Below, piece after piece: positions 1 to 5,742 of a DNA stretch of 14,509 bases. Positions within the stretch are counted from its first letter, which is position 1; every line of letters begins with the position of its first letter. The notes beneath the pieces are model-generated. The model was not told where the DNA came from, did no database searches, and saw only the letters and a list, made by a program, of their open reading frames with translations. The translations under genes were made by a program, and so were the position numbers. This DNA is from Pirellulaceae bacterium (lineage in GTDB: Bacteria > Planctomycetota > Planctomycetia > Pirellulales > Pirellulaceae). The DNA is taken from NCBI GenBank assembly GCA_020846515.1, contig JADLDX010000400.1, forward strand, positions 1-14,509. The letters run 5' to 3'.

Positions 1-4
1 AGAA

Positions 5-790
5 ATGTTAAGTGTCAAGGAATGGTTGCGCGCGGAATTCACGGGCGAACAACAATCTGGTTTCGCTCGCCTTAGTCGCATCCCCGACACACACGTCATC
101 CGCTTCCTCGACCATTACAGCCAACTGGACGAGGCTCAGCAATCTACGCTGATGGAGATCCTAATTGACTGGGCAGCGTACAATTTATTGGGCACACCGC
201 CGCCAGTGCCGATCTACAAACAATTTGCGCAGGCGAGCGACTTCCCAGGCCGTAGTGGCCTCCGTTACACAGGCGTCAATCTGCTGGCTGGGCTGATTAA
301 AGAGAACAAGCCTGGCGGGCTGCCGGCGTTCTTTCAGAGTCAGAACCTGCCCGCTCTAGCGCTGGTGCTACCAGAAAATCTCATCCGCGAGATGGCCGAA
401 CTGGTTCCGGCTAAACCAGCTCATTTGCGGCGTCTGGTCAGCGGTACGCTGGCCAAACTGTTCGCGCCACAAGTGACGGACATCGGCAGTGAAATATGGA
501 GATACGAAGGCCACTTGAACGGCTGCGACGTCAAGCTGTACATAAGATACTCTGCGAAAATGTTACGCGCTCAGCTTGCATACAATGCGGAGGTGCGCGG
601 CAGGGGACGCGTGATCGCGTCGCCCAATATCTGCTTCGAATCCATGTTCGGTGTCGGTTTTGGGCAGTGGAATTATATCACTGTGGAAAATGCAGAGCGA
701 TCGGTAACACTCTTGGCCGAATTGGTCGCGTGGCTAACCAGCCTGCCGGAACGTCTACCTCCCGGCTGCTGCCAAACGTCACCAACATAA
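5..790 (+). CDS. Uncharacterised protein, possibly 5'-truncated by the window edge
   Basis: I do not recognise this protein. From the first ATG it is 261 residues, soluble in appearance, with no signal peptide or membrane segment. The frame has no stop between base 2 and the ATG, so the true start may lie outside the window. The N-terminal half is helical and Leu/Ala/Gln-rich. The second half (about residues 140-250) has an alternating hydrophobic pattern typical of an alpha/beta domain, with Gly/Phe-rich stretches such as FGVGFGQWNY near residue 217. The tail ends PPGCCQTSPT. No catalytic motif is evident. A 110-residue ORF overlapping it in another frame (496-828) looks like a shadow. Confidence is moderate that it is a real gene, because a long open frame of ordinary composition fills the region; its function is unknown. 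Confidence 0.6.
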   Translation: MLSVKEWLRAEFTGEQQSGFARLSRIPDTHVIRFLDHYSQLDEAQQSTLMEILIDWAAYNLLGTPPPVPIYKQFAQASDFPGRSGLRYTGVNLLAGLIKENKPGGLPAFFQSQNLPALALVLPENLIREMAELVPAKPAHLRRLVSGTLAKLFAPQVTDIGSEIWRYEGHLNGCDVKLYIRYSAKMLRAQLAYNAEVRGRGRVIASPNICFESMFGVGFGQWNYITVENAERSVTLLAELVAWLTSLPERLPPGCCQTSPT

Positions 791-1183
791 GCGCCCCACT
801 CGACGTGGCGAGAGCTGTGAAGACTTAGCCTATCTGTTCACCAGCATCGCTATGCCCATCTTTTTGCCCTCGAATCTTTTTGCCGTAAACTTCTGAGGGC
901 AGACGCACACTAGCTGTGACAAGTATTCGATGACAGCGAACCACGATCGCATAGATTTTTTGAAACATTTTCAGGGCGAAAGTGCTAGTCAAATTCGATT
1001 GCCGGTTCAATGGGGGTTTAGCTACACTTCGGGACGCGATAGCTGAACGGCCAAAGACCTAAAGGTTGGCCAGTTCGACACGTTCAGTGAATCTCATCGC
1101 CAGCTAAATGGCTGCGGCTACGTGCAAGACGTAGCTGATAACTGTGATGCCCGAAGTCTCAGAAATTTGCGACCCCCAACACA
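791..1183. other. Gene-free stretch with small hairpins and an 11-bp direct repeat
   Basis: No convincing gene is seen in these 393 bases; a 61-codon minus-strand frame (825-1010) has no family features. The stretch holds a direct repeat ATCTTTTTGCC at 858-868 and 874-884, beside short inverted arms GCCCTC/GAGGGC (866-871 and 895-900). Further right are two hairpins: 1045-1054 with 1066-1076 (GAACGGCCAA against TTGGCCAGTTC, one bulge) and 1117-1135 (GCTACGT-GCAAG-ACGTAGC). These could be leader structures of the methyltransferase gene or a decayed repeat. No clear promoter is visible. Confidence 0.4.
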
Positions 1184-2113
1184 ATGAAGCTCGAGCTTCT
1201 TAAGTATGTCTTGCCGTTTACGCGTTACCCGTATGAAGGTGAGCTTGTGGCCTGCCCGGTCTGCTCGTGCCCACAAGCAAGTCAGGTGGCCAGCATCGAT
1301 CGACGGCTAAAACGCTTGCCTACGTTCGCCTGCCTGAATTGCGGTTTGTTGTATACCAATCCGATGCCCACGGATGATGAGTTGCATGAGTACTACCAGC
1401 GAATATATCGACTGGACTATCAGGGCGCTACGGACACGCCGAAGAAAAGACATCTGCGCAAGCGAACCAGGGAAGCCGAATCGCGATTGAAGTTTCTGGT
1501 CCCGCTTCTCAAGCCAGGCTCGCGAACGCTGGATTTTGGTTGCGGCTCTGGAGAGTTTCTCACCGGCCTGCTAGCGCTAGGGCACGATGCCCATGGTTTT
1601 GAACCGGGCCAGATGTACGGCCGCTACGCTCAATCACTCCACGATCAACGCGTAACGATTCAACAGTGGCAGCATGTTAACTACAACTCGCAATTCGATT
1701 TGGTGAGTTGCTTTCACGTGTTGGAGCATCTGAAGAACCCAGTGGAAGCCCTCAAGAAGATGGTCCAGTGGACTCGACCTGGTGGCTTGGTCTACATCGA
1801 AGTGCCAGATATGGGGACCACCGACCGAAACAAGGGCGTGGGTGCCTTCCACTTTGCCCATCTAATTGGCTTCAATCATCACAATCTTTTGCTGGCAGGT
1901 TTGATGGCCGGTTTGCAACCGAAAGTCATGGTGACTGGCACGGGCATCATCTTTGAACATCGTGCCGGCAGCGAGCGAGTGCGTGAATCCGAGGAAACAG
2001 AGAAGGGGCGGCAATTGACGATGTCGTTGTATGGCAACCGACGGGCCATTTACAACTACTTCCGCTATCAATTGGGAAAAGTGCTCGGCGGGCAGCGAAC
2101 ACATGCAGCCTAA
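1184..2113 (+). CDS. Class I SAM-dependent methyltransferase with N-terminal Cys4 zinc knuckle
   Basis: This 309-residue protein has two parts. Residues 24-53 carry CPVC and CLNC pairs (C24, C27, C50, C53) with the surrounding pattern FACLNCGLLYTNP, a zinc-ribbon-like lead-in common in Methyltransf_23 proteins of cell-surface sugar and O-antigen clusters. Residues 116-125 are the SAM-binding motif I, LDFGCGSGEF. FDLVSCFHVLEHL at 171-183 is the post-motif region, and RPGGLVYIEVPD follows at about 199-209. The acceptor cannot be read from sequence; sugars, lipids and small molecules are all possible. No Shine-Dalgarno precedes the ATG, which is nevertheless the first start after a long gene-free leader and lies just upstream of the Cys knuckle. 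It stands alone, with no glycosyltransferase beside it, and is followed directly by repeat structures. The family call is secure; the substrate is unknown. Confidence 0.88.
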   Translation: MKLELLKYVLPFTRYPYEGELVACPVCSCPQASQVASIDRRLKRLPTFACLNCGLLYTNPMPTDDELHEYYQRIYRLDYQGATDTPKKRHLRKRTREAESRLKFLVPLLKPGSRTLDFGCGSGEFLTGLLALGHDAHGFEPGQMYGRYAQSLHDQRVTIQQWQHVNYNSQFDLVSCFHVLEHLKNPVEALKKMVQWTRPGGLVYIEVPDMGTTDRNKGVGAFHFAHLIGFNHHNLLLAGLMAGLQPKVMVTGTGIIFEHRAGSERVRESEETEKGRQLTMSLYGNRRAIYNYFRYQLGKVLGGQRTHAA

Positions 2114-2114
2114 T

Positions 2115-2260
2115 TGGACAGCGCCACTTTGAATCAGCCGCTGGGCGTTAGCCCGTTAGCCCCGGTTTTTTCAGCGAAAACCGTGGCTAACGCCAAAACG
2201 GCTAATATCTAGGAAATAGCAGCGAATCACTGTGAATTCGATTCAAAGTGGCGCTGTCCA
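2115..2260. repeat. 146-bp inverted-repeat cassette (21-bp perfect terminal arms, internal hairpin)
   Basis: Bases 2115-2135 and 2240-2260 are perfect reverse complements over 21 bp (outer end TGGACAGCGCCACTTTG). The cassette begins two bases after the methyltransferase stop. Inside it, 2154-2161 and 2163-2169 (CGTTAGCC, CGGTTTT) pair with 2185-2192 and 2177-2183 (GGCTAACG, AAAACCG), giving a 16-position stem with one mismatch and a 7-base loop. A second copy of the GTTAGCC arm lies just upstream (2147-2153). No target-site duplication is visible and there is no coding capacity. It resembles a REP/MITE-like dispersed palindrome and may also act as the terminator of the methyltransferase gene. 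Confidence 0.75.
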
Positions 2261-2266
2261 GCGAAG

Positions 2267-2308
2267 CCCGTGCAGTAGGGTCGGTCGCGATCGACCCTAC
2301 TGCACGGG
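2267..2308. terminator. Very strong hairpin, possible bidirectional terminator or REP palindrome
   Basis: Bases 2267-2283 (CCCGTGCAGTAGGGTCG) and 2292-2308 are perfect reverse complements over 17 bp around an 8-base centre that is itself nearly palindromic (GTCGCGAT). It lies between the convergent methyltransferase and csp genes, where a bidirectional terminator would be useful. There is no clean U-tract, so a palindromic repeat is an equal possibility. Confidence 0.6.
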
Positions 2309-2346
2309 GTTACCTCACTGGGCTGTAGCTAAGTCTCTACTATGGT

Positions 2347-2769
2347 CTACGCTGCGGCTCGACACCGCTTGGCACAAGCTCGGCAAGCTTCAGCACAGGC
2401 CATACAGGCTTTGTCTTCGGTGTGTTTACTGCATTGGTCGGCACATTGCTCGCAAGCACTGGCGCACAGGGCCCTCATCGCTGTAGCCATCGGACCTTTT
2501 CGAGCGGCGATGGCATCACACGCGGCGCAGATATCGGCGCAGTCAAGACACATCTGGATGCAAGCCTTGTGGCCAACCTCGTCCAGACAGGCCACTACAC
2601 AGGCCAGGCACGCTGACCGGCAGTCGCCGCACTCACCACAGCAAGTGTTCTCGGCTTGGTTGCCAGGTTGGTTGCCAGCCGTTTTGTTGTCAGCCGCCAA
2701 GGCTTGGCTGAGCGCGGCAGCGCCGGTGAGTGCAGCGGTCGCGCCTAGCATCATTTGTCTGCGTTCCAT
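2347..2769 (-). CDS. Four-helix-bundle copper-storage-type protein (Csp1-like, DUF326), Tat-exported
   Basis: This 140-residue protein has 21 cysteines after residue 40, many spaced as CxxC or CxxxC along predicted helices (for example CGECGDC, CLACVVAC, CEQCADQC, CMACAEACRAC). That is the hallmark of the Csp/DUF326 four-helix bundles, which line the helix core with thiolates and hold many Cu(I) ions. The N-terminus MERRQMMLGATAALTG has a twin arginine (R3-R4), a hydrophobic run and an ALA-AD cleavage site near residue 25, so it is probably exported folded by the Tat route, as Csp1 of methanotrophs is. The mature part of about 115 residues matches the family length. The start is supported by AGGAG six bases upstream. 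It lies downstream of, and on the same strand as, the ArsR-type regulator, suggesting metal-responsive control. Copper as the metal is inferred from family. Confidence 0.9.
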   Translation of the reverse strand: MERRQMMLGATAALTGAAALSQALAADNKTAGNQPGNQAENTCCGECGDCRSACLACVVACLDEVGHKACIQMCLDCADICAACDAIAARKGPMATAMRALCASACEQCADQCSKHTEDKACMACAEACRACAKRCRAAA

Positions 2770-2775
2770 TTCAAA

Positions 2776-2780
2776 CTCCT
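2776..2780 (-). promoter_or_regulatory. Ribosome binding site of the csp gene
   Basis: The minus strand reads AGGAG, then six bases, then ATG. This is one of the clearest Shine-Dalgarno sequences in the window and fixes the csp start at 2769. Confidence 0.75.
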
Positions 2781-2802
2781 AAAAAGTACTTGGTAGGGAA
2801 GG

Positions 2803-3020
2803 CAACGCTGTGAAGCATTTTTGCTCGTGAAACCCGGCATTTGTAGCGGCTGGGCGCAAGCCCTCCGGTTCCTATACGGCATTTGTAGCGGCTGGGCGCA
2901 AGCCCTCCGGTTCCTATACGGCATTTGTAGCGGTTGGGCGCAAGCCCTCCGGTTCCTATAGCTACCGGGATATACCGGACGGCTGGCGCCGTTCCGCTTC
3001 TAATATGCTTCACACCGTTG
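2803..3020. mobile_element. 218-bp MITE-like element with 16-bp TIRs and 9-bp target duplication
   Basis: The left end CAACGCTGTGAAGCAT (2803-2818) and right end ATGCTTCACACCGTTG (3005-3020) are inverted repeats matching at 15 of 16 positions. Immediately outside them stands a perfect direct duplication TAGGGAAGG (2794-2802 and 3021-3029), as left by transposition. The element has no coding capacity; a frame across it (2771-3109, minus) only translates its repeats. It contains a 42-bp triplicate (2835-2960) and a half-palindromic tail (about 2965-2999). A 9-bp duplication would fit several DDE transposase families, but none is present in the window to supply the activity. It sits between arsR and csp; without it the gap would be 43 bp. 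Confidence 0.75.
2835..2960. repeat. 42-bp tandem triplicate inside the MITE-like element
   Basis: Three consecutive 42-bp units lie at 2835-2876, 2877-2918 and 2919-2960; the first two are identical and the third differs by one base (CGGC to CGGT). Each carries the module GGGCGCAAGCCCTCCGGTTC, which recurs as close variants at 9777-9798 and 12730-12779, so the array is built from the genome's dispersed repeat family. Confidence 0.9.
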
Positions 3021-3039
3021 TAGGGAAGGGCGGACTTGT

Positions 3040-3423
3040 CTAACGCTTCGCCCGCTTGGCATCCTCTTCGATCAAACACAAGCCGCGTTCCAGCAGAACG
3101 ATTACGCAATGGTCCACGATGCGATAATAGACGTTATTGCCCTCGCGCCGGCCCGCGACGATCCGCTTGTCCTGCAGTCGCTGCAGTTGGTTCGACACAG
3201 CTTGCGGTTTCATCTCCAGCGCCTCGGCCAACTCAACGGTAGTGGCTTCGTCGCGGCACGCAATCTCATGCAGCAACCTTAACCGAGTATCGTTGGCCAA
3301 CACCTCAAACAAGGCTTCGACTTCAGTGGCCTGCTCGTAGGTCATTGGCGGCCGCTGTTCAAGCTGGCCTTGGCCGAACAGGCCGGCGCGGTTTTCGACT
3401 TCTGCATAAGCGGTCCTCTCCAC
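3040..3423 (-). CDS. ArsR/SmtB-family metal-sensing transcriptional repressor
   Basis: The 127-residue protein carries a winged helix from about residue 38 to 100: EVLANDTRLRLLHEIACRD, then the helix-turn-helix VELAEALEMKPQAVSNQLQRL, then the wing VAGRREGNNVYYRI. This is the classic ArsR pattern. The usual metal motif ELCVCDL in the alpha-3 region is replaced by TTVELAEAL, so an As/Cd-type site there is absent. The last helix reads D104-H-C106 ... C116 ... E119-E120, close to the alpha-5 D-x-H...H-x-x-E/H site of SmtB/CzrA with cysteines in place of histidines, but one residue out of register. Start: GTG at 3423 lies in the operator palindrome; an ATG at 3345 (residue 27) would give a more usual 101-residue protein, and neither has a good ribosome site. 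It precedes csp on the same strand. Confidence 0.87.
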   Translation of the reverse strand: MERTAYAEVENRAGLFGQGQLEQRPPMTYEQATEVEALFEVLANDTRLRLLHEIACRDEATTVELAEALEMKPQAVSNQLQRLQDKRIVAGRREGNNVYYRIVDHCVIVLLERGLCLIEEDAKRAKR

Positions 3424-3447
3424 GAATACACTACATCGTGTATTCGT
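3422..3447. promoter_or_regulatory. Palindromic operator of the ArsR-type regulator
   Basis: A perfect dyad ACGAATACAC-N6-GTGTATTCGT covers the proposed start of the repressor gene. The length and AT-rich arms resemble operators of ArsR/SmtB repressors, which generally control their own genes. A TATAAA box on the minus strand (3452-3447) abuts it, so a bound dimer would block initiation. Binding is inferred. Confidence 0.65.
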
Positions 3448-3493
3448 TTATATCAAGGGGTGGTACGTTGATAGTGATTTTGGGTTGGTCTGG

Positions 3494-3533
3494 TCCACCG
3501 TCTGGTGATCCACCGTCTGGCGACGGTGGCTAC
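3494..3533. repeat. Dispersed palindromic repeat, copy 1
   Basis: TCCACCGTCTGG occurs twice (3494-3505 and 3509-3520). The second copy continues into a hairpin CCACCGTC-TGGC-GACGGTGG (3510-3529) followed by CTAC. Nearly the same 26 bases occur at 11982-12007, so this is a dispersed repeat rather than a one-off terminator. Confidence 0.7.
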
Positions 3534-3596
3534 AAACTTGCTAAAATCGTCGCTCGAATTTGGCACCAGCGAGAATACACCCCTTCCGTGTGAAAG

Positions 3597-4742
3597 ATGA
3601 CCGTGTCCGACTTGAACCATACGCTCGCCGATCTGATCCGCATCAACAGTGTCAACTCGTTTTACGAAGGAGGACCAGGTGAGGCGGAGATGGCCAACTA
3701 TGTCGAGCACTACTTCCAGAGATTGGGGCTGCGGACTTGGCGACAAACGGTTTTTCCAGGCCGCGACAATGTGATTGCTTGTTTGCCGGGTAAGCGTGCC
3801 GATCGACGCCTGATTCTGGAAGCCCATATGGATACCGTCTCGGTGCAAGGCATGACGATCCCTCCGTTTGAGCCGACCGTTGAGAATAATCGCATGTATG
3901 GCCGCGGCTCCTGCGACACCAAGGCCGGACTGGCAGCGATGATGCAGGCCATGGCGGATCTCAAGACCAGTGGCCAGCAACCGGCCTGCGAGGTCTGGCT
4001 GGCCGCAGTCGTCGACGAAGAGTTTTCGTTTCGTGGTGTCGTAAAGTTATGCGAAGACGTGCAAGCAACCGGCGCAGTGATCGCAGAGCCAACCGGCCTG
4101 CAAGCGGTGATTGCCAGTAAAGGTGTGCTGCGCTGGCGCATGGTCTCGCGCGGTGTCTCGGCGCACAGTTCGAAGTCCCATCTGGGTATCAACGCTATCT
4201 CGCATATGGCCCGCGTCGTGCTGGCTTTAGAACGCGATCATGCCCAGTTAGCCGCGTTGCCTCATCCATTGTTGGGGCCGGCTTCCTGTAACGTGGGGCG
4301 AATATCAGGCGGTGTCCAGGTCAACTTCGTACCGGACTTATGTACGATCGAAATTGATCGGCGTTTGCTGCCGGCAGAAGACCTCGAGGATGTGCTAGCG
4401 CATTACCAAGGCATCCTGGATCAATTGCGCAGCACCGATCCAACCTTCGACGTCATTATGGAAGAGCCCATGTTGGTCGACATCGGCTTGGAAACACCAG
4501 CCGATGCGGCCATCGCCCAAGTGGCCTCGACGGTGCTCAATGGCATGGGACTGGATGGCAGTTTGGCTGGCGTACCCTTTGGCAGCGATGCCAGTAAACT
4601 AGCGCGCGCGGGCGTGCCTAGCATCATCTTTGGACCAGGCGATATCGATCAAGCTCATGCGGCTGTCGAATATGTCGACCTGGGACAAGTGGCCCAAGCC
4701 GCTGAGTTCTATCGCCGACTCTTAACGACCTTCGTCGGATGA
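3597..4742 (+). CDS. M20 family metallopeptidase (ArgE/DapE/carboxypeptidase type)
   Basis: The 381-residue protein has the complete M20 di-zinc signature: H77 and D79 in LEAHMDTVS, the bridging D107 in GRGSCDTKAG, the catalytic E141 and ligand E142 in VVDEEFSF, E164 in IAEPTG, and H354 near the end in DIDQAHAAVEYV. The lid/dimer domain starts around residue 175, with RGVSAHSSKSHLG containing the conserved H190. The family hydrolyses an amide bond in N-acyl amino acids or peptides in the cytoplasm. ArgE, DapE and general peptidases cannot be told apart here, and no arginine or lysine gene lies beside it. The ATG follows a poor ribosome site. The 3' end overlaps rsmD tail-to-tail by 21 bp, so the two transcripts are antisense at their ends. 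The start is plausible because homology begins within ten residues. Confidence 0.9.
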   Translation: MTVSDLNHTLADLIRINSVNSFYEGGPGEAEMANYVEHYFQRLGLRTWRQTVFPGRDNVIACLPGKRADRRLILEAHMDTVSVQGMTIPPFEPTVENNRMYGRGSCDTKAGLAAMMQAMADLKTSGQQPACEVWLAAVVDEEFSFRGVVKLCEDVQATGAVIAEPTGLQAVIASKGVLRWRMVSRGVSAHSSKSHLGINAISHMARVVLALERDHAQLAALPHPLLGPASCNVGRISGGVQVNFVPDLCTIEIDRRLLPAEDLEDVLAHYQGILDQLRSTDPTFDVIMEEPMLVDIGLETPADAAIAQVASTVLNGMGLDGSLAGVPFGSDASKLARAGVPSIIFGPGDIDQAHAAVEYVDLGQVAQAAEFYRRLLTTFVG

Positions 4743-5606
4743 TGCCTGCGGTGCTTCCATGGACGGCTGGGATGCTAAATGCTCGGCCACTCCGACGACA
4801 GCCGGTTTGTAACGGCGCACGTCCCAATCGAACTCGGGCAACTCGGCTTGAATGTCAAAGGGTTCTTCGGATTCAACCACGAAGTAACTTTCTATCGGGC
4901 TGAGCTGGAGCAATTTGGCCAAGCCTTCGCGCAGGCGTGGCAATTCGGTTTCCCATAATCGATAGGGTGGGCAGCAGTAGACGACCCAGGGCATCGCCGG
5001 CCAACTTGCGGCTGTGGTTTCGACATATTTCAACCAACGCAACGTATCGACGTTATGGACTTCGACTTGGTCGGCCACTTTCAAGCGTTGAGCGTTCTCG
5101 ACGATGCTGGCGACGGCGGGACGTAACATTTCGAGCATTACCGCGCGGTGAGCTCCGCGGCTGATCGATTCAAACCCCAGCGCGCCTGTGCCTGCAAACA
5201 GGTCGATGGCCAATCGCCCAGTTAAATCGCCGCCCAACAGGTTGAACACACTTTCACGCGTGCGATCTTTCATGGGTCGAATGTTTGGATCGCCGTTATA
5301 GTGCACGCGTTGGCCACCCATGTGACCACCTACAATCCGTAGCCAAGCCGGCGTCAGGCTCTCTTTGGGCAATCGTCGCCGGCCTTTGGGGAGTTCTTGG
5401 CCGAATTCTCGACCTCCCCTAGCTGCCGAGCCTGATGCGGCGTCTGATGCGAAGTCTTCTGCTGAGTCTTCTGAGGAATCTTCTGCGGAATCTGCTGCGG
5501 AATCTGCTGCATAATCTGGTACTGAATCGCCTGCCGGCTCTCGATGGCTGGCTCGCCGGGACTCGCCGTGGAGACGCCCCTGGGAGCGGCGCGGATGGGA
5601 TTTCAT
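4722..5606 (-). CDS. rsmD: 16S rRNA (guanine966-N2)-methyltransferase RsmD with acidic repeat N-terminus
   Basis: Residues 88-280 match RsmD: the opening LRIVGGHMGGQRV, the family signature RPMKDRTRESVFNLLG (110-125), SAM motif I DLFAGTGALGFES (135-147) and the acidic end of strand 2 MLEM. The catalytic motif IV, normally (D/N)PP(F/Y), reads CCPPY at 211-215, so the usual Asp/Asn is replaced by Cys. The enzyme methylates G966 of 16S rRNA in the 30S subunit. In front of the domain is an 85-residue tail: a basic stretch (1-25), then a low-complexity acidic run of D-S-A-E units (about 31-58) encoded by 12-bp tandem repeats. Bacterial RsmD is usually near 200 residues, so the 294-residue length comes from this tail. 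Its start is uncertain; a later start is possible but no better site is seen. Confidence 0.9.
   Translation of the reverse strand: MKSHPRRSQGRLHGESRRASHREPAGDSVPDYAADSAADSAEDSSEDSAEDFASDAASGSAARGGREFGQELPKGRRRLPKESLTPAWLRIVGGHMGGQRVHYNGDPNIRPMKDRTRESVFNLLGGDLTGRLAIDLFAGTGALGFESISRGAHRAVMLEMLRPAVASIVENAQRLKVADQVEVHNVDTLRWLKYVETTAASWPAMPWVVYCCPPYRLWETELPRLREGLAKLLQLSPIESYFVVESEEPFDIQAELPEFDWDVRRYKPAVVGVAEHLASQPSMEAPQASSDEGR
5443..5514. repeat. 12-bp coding minisatellite in the rsmD 5' end
   Basis: Six 12-bp units of the form TCTKMTGMKRAR run head to tail (clean copies at 5455, 5467, 5479, 5491 and 5503). On the minus strand they encode four-residue D-S-A-E/A units. Because the unit is a multiple of three, copy-number change would keep the frame. 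Confidence 0.8.
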
Positions 5607-5648
5607 GGATCAGCAGACCTTGTAATGTCAAGCGAAATGCGAGTTCGA

Positions 5649-5676
5649 TTACCGCTCGCAAACGGCTTATTATACA
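5649..5676 (+). promoter_or_regulatory. Candidate sigma70-like promoter of the peptidyl-prolyl isomerase gene
   Basis: TTACCG (5649-5654), 16 bases, then TATACA (5671-5676) resembles a -35/-10 pair. It directly abuts the ATG at 5677, which argues that this ATG is not the translation start. This is pattern matching only; planctomycete promoters are poorly defined. Confidence 0.3.
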
Positions 5677-5742
5677 ATGAAGGGATCTATTGTGTACCGA
5701 CCAATTTATCTGCTTGAGTTTCCAGTCCTTCGAGGTTCTGCG

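Noticed and set aside
825..1010. 61-codon minus-strand ORF in the first gap
   Set aside because: Short, no ribosome site and partly encoded by the ATCTTTTTGCC direct repeat.
2342..2782. 146-codon plus-strand ORF opposite csp
   Set aside because: It is the exact antisense of the Cys-rich gene; the minus-strand frame has a signal peptide, ribosome site and family pattern.
2771..3109. 112-codon minus-strand ORF between arsR and csp
   Set aside because: It translates the 42-bp triplicate (GTGGLAPSRYKCRI repeated) and the element's ends and overlaps the arsR 3' end; it is a product of the repeat.
3453..3980. 175-codon minus-strand ORF over the M20 gene start
   Set aside because: It is a shadow of the M20 reading frame and crosses a dispersed repeat and the ArsR promoter region.
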